DNA of 33,595 nt from Syntrophaceticus schinkii (GTDB taxonomy: Bacteria; Bacillota; DSM-12270; Thermacetogeniales; Thermacetogeniaceae): assembly GCF_000946815.1 (NCBI RefSeq), contig NZ_CDRZ01000280.1:1-33595 (forward strand), given 5' to 3'. The notes under the pieces are model-generated. The model worked only from the letters and a program-made list of their open reading frames with translations, made no database searches and was not told the DNA's origin. The translations under genes and the position numbers were made by a program. Position 1 is the first letter of the stretch. Every line of letters starts with the position of its first letter. Shown here piece by piece: positions 24,566 through 33,595 of this stretch.

Positions 24566-24592
24566 TGACAAGACCCCCGTCCCCCTGTCACC
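24566..24592. repeat. Solo REP element overlapping the lonA stop
   Basis: GACAAGACCCCCGTCCCCCT followed by GTCAC matches the element right of the RAYT gene. It reaches the last codons of lonA, so the end of the Lon protein may have been set by the insertion. Confidence 0.7.
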
Positions 24593-26952
24593 CTAGGGCT
24601 TCATTCAAAACCTGATCCATATGGTCAACAAGCACAAAGTTGAGTTTTCTTTTCACATTGGGGGGGATCTCCTCAAGATCCTTTTTGTTTTCCGTTGGCA
24701 TAATTACAGTTTTGATTCCTACCCGGTGTGCAGCGAGCACCTTTTCTTTGATGCCGCCCACAGGAAGAACACGTCCTCGCAGGGTGACTTCCCCGGTCAT
24801 GGCCACATCATGCCTGATGCGTCTGCCGGTTAGGGCTGAAACCAGGGCAGTTGCCATGGTAATTCCGGCTGAGGGCCCATCTTTAGGAATGGCACCCTCC
24901 GGAATATGAATATGCAGGTCATGTTTTTCGTGAAAGTCTTCATCCAGTTGGAGATTGTCTGCCCGGGAGCGGACGAAACTGAAGGCTGCCTGGGCAGATT
25001 CCTTCATCACATCGCCCAACTTGCCGGTAAGGGTAATCTTACCCTTGCCCCTTACGGATACCCACCTCTACACTGAGTACCTCACCGCCGACCTCTGTCC
25101 AGGCGAGGCCTGTGGCCACCCCAACTTCGTTTTCTTTCTCCTTTTCACCGGAGTGAAAGCGTGGGATCCCTAAAAAGGCATCCACATTGGCCGCGGTAAC
25201 CTTGACGCGGTATTTCTTGTCATTGACCACCTCCCGGGCTGTCTTGCGGCAGATGGTCGCAATTTCCCGCTCCAGGTTGCGCACACCTGCTTCCCGGGTA
25301 TACTGTCTGATGATATCGCGCAGAGCGTTCTCCGAAAACTGGAGATGATGCGGTTTGAGCCCATGCTCTTTCAGCTGCTTGGGAACCAGGTGGCGTTCGG
25401 CGATCTTCACCTTTTCCTCCTCAGTGTAACCTGAGAGATGGATCACTTCCATCCGATCAAGCAGCGGCCGAGGTATGTTGTACTCCACATTGGCAGTGGT
25501 AATAAACATCACCTTGGAGAGGTCAAAGGGCACCTCAATATAGTGGTCACTGAAGGCATGGTTCTGTTCTGCATCCAGCACCTCCAGCAGAGCAGAACTG
25601 GGATCCCCTCGGAAATCGGCATTCATCTTATCTACCTCATCCAGGAGGAAAACAGGGTTCTTTGTCCCCGCCTGCTTCATCCCCTGGATAATCCTGCCCG
25701 GAAGTGCACCAACATAAGTCCGCCTGTGACCCCGGATTTCTGCCTCATCACGGACACCACCCAGGGAAATCCGCACAAATTTTCGCCCCATTGCTCGAGC
25801 AACTGACCGCCCCAGTGAGGTCTTACCAACACCTGGTGGACCAACAAAACATATAATGGGGCCACGTATCTTGGTCGCCAATTTTCTAATTGCCAGGTAC
25901 TCCAGGATCCGCTCCTTAGGCTTCTCTAGGGCGTAGTGATCCGCCTCTAGAATCTCCTCAGCCTTATCCAGCTTGAGACGGTCTCTCGTCTCCTTTGTCC
26001 ATGGCAAAGATAACAGCCAATCCAGGTAGTTCCGGACTACCACCGCCTCTGCAACCATCGGCGGCATCTTTTCCAAGCGGTCCAGCTCTTTGAGGGCTTT
26101 CTCCTCAACTTCTTCGGGAAAGTTTGCCTCAGCAATGCGCTCCCGCAATTCCTCTACCTCAGCCTGGCGCTCATCCTTTTCACCCAATTCCTTCTGGATC
26201 GCCCGCATCTGCTCACGCAGATAATACTCCTTTTGCGTCTTTTCCATCTGCTTCCGCACACGCATGTTGATCTTGCGCTCCAGATCCAGGATCTCCATCT
26301 CTCGAGAAAGGATCTTCCCTAACTCTTTCAAGCGCTCCTTGGGATCGAAGGCCTCAAGTATGGCCTGTTTATCCCCTACGCGCAGGTTGATATGAGCCGC
26401 AATAATATCCGCAAGCCGCCCCGGGTCATCGATGGAAACAATAGAAACCGCAGCCTCCGGAGGAATTTTCTTACCTGCCTTGACATATTCCTCGAACTGG
26501 TTGGTCACTGTTCTCATCATTGCTTCGACCTCAGGGGTCTTTTCATAATCCTCTTGATATTCATCAACAACTACCTGGATAAAGGGCTCTGAAGACAGGT
26601 AGTGTTTAATCCTTCCTCTCCTCAGACCCTCCACCAGCACACGGAAAGTTCCCCCCGGCAGCTTAAGCAGCTGCTTAATTTCAGCAATTGTTCCTACCTG
26701 ATAGAGGTCATCTTCCCGCGGCTCATCTGTCTGAGCTTCTCTCTGGGTGACAAGAAAAATCTCCCGGTCATGGAGCATCGCTTCATCGATAGCGCCAACC
26801 GACTTTTCTCTCCCCACATCGAGATGAATTACCATGTACGGAAATACCAAAAGACCGCGCAAGGGAAGCAGTGGTATAGTGCGCCCATCCTCGTCCTCGT
26901 CACGCTGAACCATAATGCTTTCTTCGAAATGTTGGTCTTGTTTCTGAGACAT
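24588..26952 (-). pseudogene. lonA: ATP-dependent protease LonA, frameshifted before the protease domain
   Basis: Joined length of about 787 residues, normal for LonA. The first frame (26952 to 25039) has the N-terminal LON domain (IPLLPLRGLLVFPYMVIHLD), the long coiled coil, the AAA+ module with GPPGVGKTSLGRSVARAMG, Walker B FLLDEVDKM and the sensor regions. It ends just after GGEVLSVEV. The second frame (to 24588) has [20 protein letters not shown], the catalytic Ser in [12 protein letters not shown] and the Lys in [14 protein letters not shown]. Removing one G of the GGG at plus 25061-25063 restores [15 protein letters not shown]. As given, the main product is an ATPase without the Ser-Lys dyad. 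ATG 26952 has AAGGGGGTGG upstream. Confidence 0.92.
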
Positions 26953-27067
26953 ACAGCCACCCCCTTTTCACCTGGGAAGATGTTTTGTTTAACTACATTC
27001 TACCCCAAGCTTGATAGTTCCTGCAACAAAATGGACCCTAACTTAATGGAAAAGGGGTAGCAGCATC

Positions 27068-28736
27068 TCATGCTGATACCTGTCCGGTTCGACGAATCGG
27101 AGGAAAGGCCAGGCTGATCACCTCTTCCAAATGACGAACCGGAATCACCTCAAGGGGGGCTTCACGGAAAAGCTCCTGCCAATTTTCCTGTGGAATCAAC
27201 ACTCTTTTCGCACCCGCCCTAAAGGCAGCCTCTACTTTGGCCACAATTCCCCCAACAGGCTTCGACATCCCCCAGCAGAGAGATCTCACCGGTCATAGCT
27301 ACCTGGTTGTCCACCTGCTTCTTAGTAAGGGCAGAGTAGATACCCACAGCAATAGCCACACCCGCAGATGGCCCATCTGTAGGCACAGCTCCGGGGAAGT
27401 TGATATGGATATCATAACGCCGCGGATCCTCATCAAGAAAGCCTCTCAGTGTTGTCAGAGCATTATCTACAGAGTTCCTGATCATGCTCTTACAGCGTAC
27501 ACGCCTTCCCGCCAGGCCGCCCATTTCCTCTTCCTCCACAATACCAGTCACCTTTACTTCTCCACGCTCCTGCAGAGGAGGATTTACAGACACCTCAATC
27601 TCCAGAAGTGTCCCCAAATTTGGCCCCATCACAGCAAGGCCGTTAACCAGCCCAACCGCAGGCTCAGATGGGATCTTCCGCTCCGGGCGAGGGGAATACC
27701 GGCCGCTGTTCACCACCCACTCCACATCAGCTGCCAAAATCTCTTTTGTTTCCCTTTCTTGGGCGAGCCCGGCAGCAATTTGAATGATATTGACGGCCTC
27801 TCTGCCATTGCAGGCGTATTTGTCCACCACATCCAGTGCCCCTGGGCCAAAAGTGAACCCAACCCTTTGAACAGCATTCTCCGCTATTTTCCTGATCTCC
27901 TCAGGCAGCAGTGACCTGAAAAAGACCTCCACACACCGCGACCGGACAGCAGGGGAGATCTCCTCCGGCAGCCTGGTGGTAGCCCCAATCAGGCGGAAGT
28001 CAGCCGGCAGTCCGTTCTGGAAAATATCGTGGATATGTGCCGGAATATGTGTATCCTCAGAGTTATAATAGGCGCTCTCCAGGACCACCTTGCGGTCCTC
28101 CAGCACCTTCAAGAGCTTATTCAGCTGGATCGGATGCAGCTCTCCGATCTCATCGATAAAAAGAATTCCCCCATGGGCTTTAGTGACCGCCCCGGGCTTG
28201 GGCTGGGGGATCCCAGCCACTCCCATCGCCCCTGCTCCCTGGTAGATGGGATCATGCACAGAACCGATCAGGGGATCAGCGATCCCCCGCTCATCAAAGC
28301 GTGCAATGGTAGCATCCATCTCCACAAATTTAGCGTTCCTCCCGAAGGGAGATAAGGAATTGCTCTTGGCCTCCTCCAGTACAAGTCTGGCAGCCGCAGT
28401 CTTCCCCACCCCCGGTGAACCGTAAATCAGCACATGCTGGGGGTTAGGGCCACAGAGAGCGGCACGCAGGGCTTTCAGCCCCTCCTCCTGCCCGATGATC
28501 TCCTCAAAGCGCTGGGGGCGTGTTCTTTCAGCCAGCGGCTCAGCAAGCGAGATCCTGCGCAGGCGCTGGATCTTCTCCAATTCCTTTTTCGATTCCCGGT
28601 CCACTGCAACCCGGGTCCCCTGCTGACTGCGCAGGAGATTCCAAAAATACAAACCGACAACAACGACAAAAACGATCTGGATAATCCCGATCACACCACT
28701 AAATCCTGTCAAATTGGGATATGACACAACAACCAC
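27068..28736 (-). pseudogene. lonB: Membrane-anchored protease LonB, frameshifted in the protease domain
   Basis: Joined length of about 555 residues, the LonB size in spore-forming Firmicutes. It has one N-terminal membrane helix (VIGIIQIVFVVVVGLYFW), a Walker A GSPGVGKTAAARLVL, a Walker B ILFIDEIGELH, and then the protease domain with catalytic Ser in PTDGPSAGVAIAVG. After ISLLGDV the given frame runs to EACWGNC and stops; dropping one base at plus 27263-27264 gives KPVGGIVAKVEAAFRAGAKR with the catalytic Lys. So the break falls between Ser and Lys. Start is GTG, either 28736 with AGGAG only two bases away or 28727 with 11 bases. It lies between clpX and lonA. Confidence 0.92.
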
Positions 28737-29284
28737 AGCTCCTATCCCGGTAATTTCCGATATTTAACACTCATTATTACCAGAAACCGTGGTTTTTAAC
28801 CTGAACCGGGGAAGGCGTGCAACGGGGACGCGTGCAACGGGGACGGTTCCCGGTGCATTTCTGCGTGTAAGGGGGACAGTTTAGTGGTTAGTGGTTAGTG
28901 GTTAGTGGTTGGAATAAAAATACTGCCATGTTGCCTAAAAAAGATAACATTGTGATCTCGATCAATAGGACATTCTACCGACGACTGCTTCTCAGCCCCT
29001 CAGACTTCCGACTTCCAGTATCCGGCTTCTGTTCTTTAGGTTGGTGGTTAGAAAAGTTATGTTGTCTAAAGCGGATCGTTAAGGTCGCCAGGGTTATGTG
29101 TGCCATCCATTAAGCCACAAGGCTGGGCATTCCGATGCCCGGCTTCTGTTCTTTGGGTTGGTAGTTAGTCGGAAGTCGGAAAAAAGATGGGCTTGTACCT
29201 GGAAGCAACAAAGGGCTGAGCCACATATCATCTAACGCCACACTGGATGGCAAACACCTGGTACCGAGTTGACGCGAGTGAACG
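28737..29284. repeat. Repeat-rich intergenic region between clpX and lonB
   Basis: About 550 bases without a gene. Two GTGCAACGGGGACG copies (from 28813 and 28830) lead into GGTTCCCGGTGCATTTCTGC. Four GTGGTTA/G heptamers follow at 28884-28911. Two modules share a GGCTTCTGTTCTTT core with GGTTGGT and TTAG after it (about 29025-29053 and 29142-29170). The second is followed by GTCGGAAGTCGGAAAAAAGA. The lonB promoter must lie in 28740-28880 but no clear -35/-10 pair was seen. Confidence 0.7.
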
Positions 29285-29320
29285 AGCACAAAAAAATAAG
29301 GGGTGCTGTGCACCCCTTAT
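29285..29320 (-). terminator. Terminator overlapping the clpX stop codon
   Basis: ATAAGGGGTGC (29296-29306) and GCACCCCTTAT (29310-29320) form a perfect 11-base stem with a TGT loop, followed on the minus strand by TTTTTTTGTGCTCG (counting the A run 29290-29296). The clpX stop TAA at 29319-29317 lies within the stem. Confidence 0.9.
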
Positions 29321-30570
29321 GCTGTTTCGCTCTTTTTCTTGCGGTCTTCGGTTACCTGTATCGGTTCTTCCTTTTTCTCGATAACCTCTTTGGTTATCAC
29401 ACACTTGGTAATGTCGTCCCTGGATGGTATATCATACATCACGTTGAGCATGATGTCCTCCAGGATTGCCCTCAAGCCCCGGGCACCTGTCTTTCTGCGC
29501 ACAGCCTCTTTAGCCACTGCATGGAGAGCCTCATCTTTGAATTCCAAAGCGACTCCATCAAGCTCGAAGAGCTTCTGGTACTGTTTCGCCAGGGCATTCT
29601 TCGGCTCTGTCAGAATCTTGACCAGAGCGCCCTCATCAAGTGCCTCAAGAGTGACAATTACAGGAACCCTTCCCACGAACTCAGGAATCAGGCCATACTT
29701 CAGAAGATCCACCGGCATGATCTGGCTTAAAATCTCGCCAATTTCTTGCTCCTGGCGGATGATCTCCGCTCCGAAGCCGATGGTTTTCTTGCCTGTCCTG
29801 TTCTGGATGATCTTGTCTACTCCTTCAAAAGCACCCCCGCAGATAAACAGGATATTTGTTGTATCGATCTGGATAAACTCCTGGTGCGGATGTTTTCTCC
29901 CTCCCTGGGGAGGCACACTGGCAACTGTCCCCTCCAGGATTTTTAAAAGCGCCTGCTGTACCCCTTCCCCGGAGACATCCCGGGTGATCGACGGATTCTC
30001 TGATTTGCGAGCTATTTTATCTATTTCATCGATGTAGACGATTCCCTTCTCTGCCTTTTCCACATCATAGTCCGCAGACTGGATCAGCTTGAGCAGAATG
30101 TTTTCCACATCCTCCCCCACATAGCCGGCCTCAGTCAGAGATGTTGCATCAGCAATAGCAAAGGGCACATTTAAGATACGGGCCAGGGTCTGAGCCAAAA
30201 GGGTTTTCCCACAGCCCGTGGGACCAAGCATTACGATATTGCTCTTCTGGAGTTCCACATCATCGGCTCGCATCCCTACATTAATCCGCTTGTAATGATT
30301 GTATACGGCCACCGAAAGGATCTTCTTGGCATATTCCTGGCCAATAACATACTGATCGAGAACTGCTTTGATCTCCTGCGGTTTGGGAATGTCACTTAAT
30401 TCTAATTCAGTGTCCTCACCCAGTTCTTCTTCTATGATTTCGTTGCATAGTTCAATGCACTCATCACAGATGTATACACCAGGCCCTGCAACCAGTTTCT
30501 TGACCTGGTCCTGCAGTTTGCCGCAGAAGGAACACTTCAGTTGTCCTTTTTCATCACCAAATTTGTACAA
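29317..30570 (-). CDS. clpX: Clp protease ATPase subunit ClpX
   Basis: 417 residues. The N-terminal zinc-binding domain has two Cys pairs (CSFC at 13-16, CDEC near 35-38). The AAA+ module follows with [19 protein letters not shown] (Walker A), [14 protein letters not shown] (Walker B), the pore loop region [16 protein letters not shown], and sensor 2 in [13 protein letters not shown]. ClpX unfolds substrates and feeds them to ClpP through its IGF-type loop; a TIGFGAEI segment is present at the usual place (after QNRTGKK). It lies 22 bases after clpP, with its own strong terminator at the end. The reading frame is intact. Confidence 0.98.
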   Translation of the reverse strand: MYKFGDEKGQLKCSFCGKLQDQVKKLVAGPGVYICDECIELCNEIIEEELGEDTELELSDIPKPQEIKAVLDQYVIGQEYAKKILSVAVYNHYKRINVGMRADDVELQKSNIVMLGPTGCGKTLLAQTLARILNVPFAIADATSLTEAGYVGEDVENILLKLIQSADYDVEKAEKGIVYIDEIDKIARKSENPSITRDVSGEGVQQALLKILEGTVASVPPQGGRKHPHQEFIQIDTTNILFICGGAFEGVDKIIQNRTGKKTIGFGAEIIRQEQEIGEILSQIMPVDLLKYGLIPEFVGRVPVIVTLEALDEGALVKILTEPKNALAKQYQKLFELDGVALEFKDEALHAVAKEAVRRKTGARGLRAILEDIMLNVMYDIPSRDDITKCVITKEVIEKKEEPIQVTEDRKKKSETA

Positions 30571-30592
30571 AAACGCGCACCTCCCTTAGGGA

Positions 30593-31201
30593 TTACACCT
30601 TCTCATCAACCCGATAAGTGATTACATCGTCGATGATACCATACTCTTTCGCTTCCTTAGCGTCCATAAAGGTGTCACGATCGGTATCCTTTTTAATCTT
30701 CTCAAGTGGCTGGCCGGTCAGTTCTACAAGGATTTCATTAAGCCGGTCCCTTACCTTGATGATGCGCTTAGCATGAATTTCAATATCGGTAGCCTGCCCC
30801 TGAGCACCTCCCAAGGGCTGATGGATCAAAATCTCGCTGTTGGGAGTAGCAAAGCGCTTACCCTTATTGCCGGCAGCTAGCAGGAAAGCCCCCATGCTGG
30901 CCGCCAGACCGACACACATTGTAGAAACATCAGGTTTCACATAACGCATGGTATCGAAGATCGCCATCCCAGCGGTGATGGATCCGCCAGGAGAGTTAAT
31001 GTAAATGAAGATATCCTTTTCCGGATCCTCAGCTTCCAGAAACAGAAGCTGTGCGATAATGATATTTGCTACATTATCATCTATGGGAGTACCCAAAAAA
31101 ATAATCCTGTCCTTTAAAAGCCGCGAATAGATATCATACGCTCTTTCACCGCGATTCGTTTGCTCAACCACGACAGGAACCAAATACTGTGCCTTAGTCA
31201 T
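30593..31201 (-). CDS. clpP: Clp protease proteolytic subunit ClpP
   Basis: 202 residues from ATG 31201, chosen because AGGTGAT lies five bases before it and the product starts [20 protein letters not shown] like other ClpP. The upstream in-frame ATG at 31240 has no ribosome site and would add 13 unusual residues. The catalytic triad is visible: Ser102 in GLAASMGAF, His127 in LIHQPLGG and Asp176 in TDRDTFM. It forms the tetradecameric chamber that partners ClpX. It is between tig and clpX, the standard Firmicutes order, with a terminator-like hairpin separating it from tig. Confidence 0.98.
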   Translation of the reverse strand: MTKAQYLVPVVVEQTNRGERAYDIYSRLLKDRIIFLGTPIDDNVANIIIAQLLFLEAEDPEKDIFIYINSPGGSITAGMAIFDTMRYVKPDVSTMCVGLAASMGAFLLAAGNKGKRFATPNSEILIHQPLGGAQGQATDIEIHAKRIIKVRDRLNEILVELTGQPLEKIKKDTDRDTFMDAKEAKEYGIIDDVITYRVDEKV

Positions 31202-31264
31202 CAGATCACCTGCTCTCATATTCTTATTTTCTTCTAACATTAATATACCAAATTAATGAACCTG

Positions 31265-31300
31265 TTAAAAGAGGCCGCAGTTGATCTAAACTCCGCGGCC
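31265..31300 (-). terminator. Terminator or attenuator between tig and clpP
   Basis: GGCCGC (31273-31278) pairs with GCGGCC (31295-31300), extended inside by AGTT/AACT. On the minus strand it is followed by TCTTTTAACAGG. It lies 30 bases after the tig stop and may reduce read-through from tig into clpP. Confidence 0.7.
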
Positions 31301-31330
31301 CTTTCCATCCACCTTTTTGTGATTAATTCA

Positions 31331-32710
31331 TTAATCTTCTTCAGGTGGCTGCGGTTCTTCTTGGCCGGCTTCATCCTGTTTCTCTTCTTGCTCTCCTGTT
31401 TCTTCCTGTGGTGGCTCCTCAGTAAGCGCAACTGCATTGTCGGCCAGGAAATCCCGCACCTTGTCAAAAAGCAGTCCCTCTTCCAGGAAGTAAAGCTGGT
31501 TTCTGGCTTCCAAATCTGCGCGAAGCTTATCTGCATCTACATTATACTGGGCAGACAGATCATCTATCTCCTCTGTTAATTCTTCAGGAGTTACCTTAAT
31601 TCCTTCAGCCTTGGCCACTGCACCGAGCACAAGCCTAGTTTTGATCGCCGCTCGTGCCCCTTTCTCCAGTTCTTCGCGGAGTCCATCAGTATCTTTGTTG
31701 CTCATCTTCAGGTAGTCATCGACAGTAACCCGCTGCATGGCCAAACGCTGTACAAAGCGATTGGTTTCTATTTCTAGCTGTTGATTGAGCAAGGTTTCAG
31801 GAATATCCACTTCAACTCCATCAACAACCTTCTCCACAACCCTCTCCTTAAAGATGCGCCTGGCGTTAATATGCCCTGTTTCTTCCATTTTATCGCGCAG
31901 GAATTCTTTAAATTCATCAAGTGTTGCGCATTCACTGACATCTTTTGCAAAGTCATCATCGAGCTCCGGATACTCTTTCTCTTTAACAGCAATAATCTTC
32001 ACCTTGAATTCAGCTTCTTTGCCTTCCAGGTCTTCGTATTGAAAAACCGATGGTAAATTCATGGTGATATTCTTCTCTTCTGCGGGTTTCATGCCCAACA
32101 AATGGGCCTCCAGACCAGGGATAAACTTTGCCGCCCCCACTTCTACAATCTGATCAGGTCCTGAAAGCCGCGGCTCTAGATCACCATCAACTCTTGTTTC
32201 CAGTTCAATAACTGCGACATCCCCGTCATCTACAGGTTTGTCACCGGCATCAACCAACCTGGCATGCCTCTGCTGCAGTAGTTTGAGGTGAGCCTCAATC
32301 TCATCATCCCCTACTTTTACCTCAGGTATAACCGCAGAAACACCTTTGTATTCTCCTAAATCAACCTCAGGAAGAACCTCTACTTTGGCATCGAAAATAA
32401 AGGGTTTCCCTTCTTCCATCTGTACAACATCGATCTCCGGTTTGTTGATTGGTTCGATGGCGGTTTCCCGAACTGCTTCTTCATAAGCCTCAGCGAGGAG
32501 GATTTCCAGGGCTTCCTCATAAAGAACCTCTTTCCCCAAACGCGCCTCCAAGATCGGGCGTGGTGTCTTTCCTTTGCGGAATCCGGGGATAAGAACTTTT
32601 TTTACAACTTTACGGTAGGCCTGATCAAACGCCTCTGCCACCTTTTCCTCTTCCACTTCCACGTGGATTGTTGCCTGGTTTTTTTCTATGCTTTCCAGGG
32701 TTGCGCGCAT
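31331..32710 (-). CDS. tig: Trigger factor (ribosome-associated chaperone)
   Basis: 459 residues: an N-terminal ribosome-binding domain with the signature GFRKGKTPRPILEARLG, a central FKBP-type prolyl isomerase domain (about 155-240: KPVDDGDVAVIELETRVDGD to FEYEDLEGKEAEF-like segments), and a long helical C-terminal substrate-binding domain. It ends in an unusually acidic Glu/Gln/Pro-rich tail of about 30 residues, making it longer than the usual 430. ATG 32710 follows GAGGAGG by six to eight bases. It binds nascent chains at the tunnel exit. First gene of the proteostasis series tig-clpP-clpX-lonB-lonA, and downstream of tRNA-Leu. Confidence 0.97.
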   Translation of the reverse strand: MRATLESIEKNQATIHVEVEEEKVAEAFDQAYRKVVKKVLIPGFRKGKTPRPILEARLGKEVLYEEALEILLAEAYEEAVRETAIEPINKPEIDVVQMEEGKPFIFDAKVEVLPEVDLGEYKGVSAVIPEVKVGDDEIEAHLKLLQQRHARLVDAGDKPVDDGDVAVIELETRVDGDLEPRLSGPDQIVEVGAAKFIPGLEAHLLGMKPAEEKNITMNLPSVFQYEDLEGKEAEFKVKIIAVKEKEYPELDDDFAKDVSECATLDEFKEFLRDKMEETGHINARRIFKERVVEKVVDGVEVDIPETLLNQQLEIETNRFVQRLAMQRVTVDDYLKMSNKDTDGLREELEKGARAAIKTRLVLGAVAKAEGIKVTPEELTEEIDDLSAQYNVDADKLRADLEARNQLYFLEEGLLFDKVRDFLADNAVALTEEPPQEETGEQEEKQDEAGQEEPQPPEED

Positions 32711-32808
32711 TTATGCTCCTCCTCATTCTTTGCTTGCCATTATCATATTTACAGGCATCCCCGGCTGTTACTTAATAGCCAAGCATGCCTTACAAACAGT
32801 ATGGCTCT

Positions 32809-32892
32809 TGGTGCGGGAGAAGGGATTTGAACCCTTACGGTTAACCCACTGGATCCTAAGTCCAGCGCGTCTGCCAATTCCGCCACTCCCGC
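32809..32892 (-). tRNA. tRNA-Leu (anticodon UAG)
   Basis: The minus strand reads GCGGGAGTGGCGGAATTGGC at the 5' end; the acceptor arm pairs with CTCCCGC before an encoded ACCA. The anticodon stem CTGGA/TCCAG closes the loop CTTAGGA, giving anticodon TAG (reads CUA/CUN). The T arm is AGGGTTCAAATCCCT. The variable arm (GTGGGTTAACCCGTA region) is longer than in class I tRNAs, as expected for Leu. It lies about 100 bases upstream of tig on the same strand. Confidence 0.95.
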
Positions 32893-33282
32893 GCTTACGT
32901 AGCAATAATAGCACCGCTTTTTTTGTTCGTCAAGTCGATTTTCAGGAAAACTGGGATTAACGGGTGACAGGGGACAGCCCCCAGTGCACATGCATATCCC
33001 TCAGGCTCCCGACTTCCGGTTTCCGGCTTCCGTTTTTCGGGTTGATAGTTAGTCGTTTGTCGTTAGAAAAAAGATGGTGTCTGGCACACAAAAAACATCG
33101 TCATTAGAAAAAGGACGGTGCCTGACACCTGGAAGCATCATATATGAGTTTGGCTCTGTTTTTTATTTATGCCAGTGTCCACCTGGGCGACATAGCCTAT
33201 CTACCAGGAATAAATACCCCCTCTTTCCGGTTACATTAAGTACAGGAATAACCAGTAACAAAAGGGGGCTTCTCAAAGATTA
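32893..33282. repeat. Repeat-rich intergenic region upstream of tRNA-Leu
   Basis: No gene. It contains a REP-like palindrome GTGACAGGGGACAGCCCCCA followed by GTGCAC (about 32963-32988), a module with GACTTCCGGTTTCCGGCTTC then CGTTTTTCGGGTTGATAGTT (about 33009-33050), GTCGTTTGTCGTTAGAAAAA, and two copies of a GGTGTCTGGCACA / GGTGCCTGACACC unit (about 33074 and 33117). Confidence 0.65.
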
Positions 33283-33387
33283 ATGGAAAAAATAGTGGCT
33301 ATTCTACTCTTGATTCTTCTAGGAGGCACTCTGGCGTATGTAATTTACACAAACATCATTATCCCTCTACGTAAACCCCCAGCGTAA
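33283..33387 (+). CDS. Possible 34-residue single-helix membrane protein
   Basis: ATG 33283 to TAA 33387 encodes MEKIVAILLLILLGGTLAYV followed by IYTNIIIPLRKPPA: a Lys-containing start, one clear membrane helix of about 20 residues and a basic Pro-rich tail. An AAGGGGG lies about 13 bases upstream, longer than ideal. I recognise no family. It is flanked by repeats and may be a chance frame, but the hydrophobic core with charged ends is typical of real small membrane proteins. Confidence 0.4.
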   Translation: MEKIVAILLLILLGGTLAYVIYTNIIIPLRKPPA

Positions 33388-33482
33388 AAACAGAGCCTGA
33401 TGCCGGATGTTACAGCCTCTTAATCCTCTACAGGATTGAATTACCCTATCTGTCACCCGCAATCAACAACCTGGTCAAAAAA
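33388..33482. other. Short spacer before the terminal repeat
   Basis: No gene. It includes GATGCCGGATGTTACAGCCT (33401-33420), which resembles GATGCCGGAGGTTGCTTCC at about 22231, suggesting a further dispersed repeat. Confidence 0.35.
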
Positions 33483-33595
33483 GTGGTTGGTGGTTGGTGG
33501 TTGGTGGTTAGTGGTTAGTGGTTAGTGGTTAGTGGTTAGTGGTTAGTGGTTAGTGGTTAGTGGTTAGTGGTTAGTGGTTAGTGGTTAGTGGTTAG
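33483..33595. repeat. Tandem heptamer array (GTGGTTG)3(GTGGTTA)13
   Basis: 113 bases made only of heptamers: three GTGGTTG units then thirteen GTGGTTA units plus one base, continuing off the window. The same unit appears four times at 28884-28911 and singly in other intergenic modules, and as its complement near 5919-5943. Confidence 0.95.

Noticed and set aside
25039-25065. Programmed frameshift in lonA at GGG TAA
   Set aside because: An earlier shift in the GGG run restores the family's EV-SV-RGKGK spacing at the right length, while a shift at the stop gives GIRKGQG, which fits the family less well.
32749-32991. 80-codon minus-strand frame over tRNA-Leu
   Set aside because: It simply reads through the tRNA gene, a common annotation error.

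Overview
The window looks like a chromosomal piece of an anaerobic, spore-forming-type member of the Clostridia (Bacillota). Supporting this are the tig-clpP-clpX-lonB-lonA order, a LonB-type membrane protease, PocR-domain regulators, a free-standing corrinoid protein, a Bacillus-like PhoP/PhoR-Pst system with TTAACA-type Pho boxes, strong AGGAGG ribosome sites and frequent GTG/TTG starts. Most genes are on the minus strand. No species is assigned.

Layout. 1-168: start of an ISAs1-type transposase running off the left edge. 916-2840: an AraC/PocR regulator and, tail to tail with it, a corrinoid protein. 3108-5768: valS. 5930-12957 (minus): a phosphate block, in transcription order a phosphoesterase remnant, phoP, phoR, pstB, phoU, a terminator, then pstS, pstC and pstA. 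13754-17971 (plus): a compact cluster with a beta-RFAP-synthase-like GHMP protein, a TrpF-like isomerase, a zinc alcohol dehydrogenase and an LsrF-like aldolase; I do not recognise the pathway and regard this as the best candidate for something undescribed. 18340-21579 (minus): a TDT/SLAC1-type anion transporter beside a PocR sensor kinase and a YesN-type response regulator. 21792-22197: a small membrane protein. 22636-23484: a second, intact pstS. 23671-24429: a REP-associated tyrosine transposase (RAYT) with its repeats. 24588-32710 (minus): lonA, lonB, clpX, clpP, tig, then tRNA-Leu(UAG). The right edge ends inside a heptamer tandem repeat.

Two themes cut across the window. First, six otherwise well-conserved reading frames (pstS-1 twice, phoR, lonA, lonB and the small membrane protein) are each broken by a shift of the same sign, one extra base, mostly in short homopolymers. 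This is either a sequencing artefact or real decay, and it matters for interpreting the phosphate and Lon functions. Second, two promoters 10 kb apart share an identical Pho-box layout (hexamers at offsets 0, 11, 32, 43 and 54, with the -10 at 69). A shorter version precedes the broken pstS. Together they tie the orphan pstS and the phoPR-pstB-phoU operon into one regulon.

Intergenic spaces are unusually full of repeats: GGGGACGG-type palindromes, ACCCCCGTCCC elements matching the RAYT flanks, purine-rich GGAAGTC-like tracts, and GTGGTTA heptamers.
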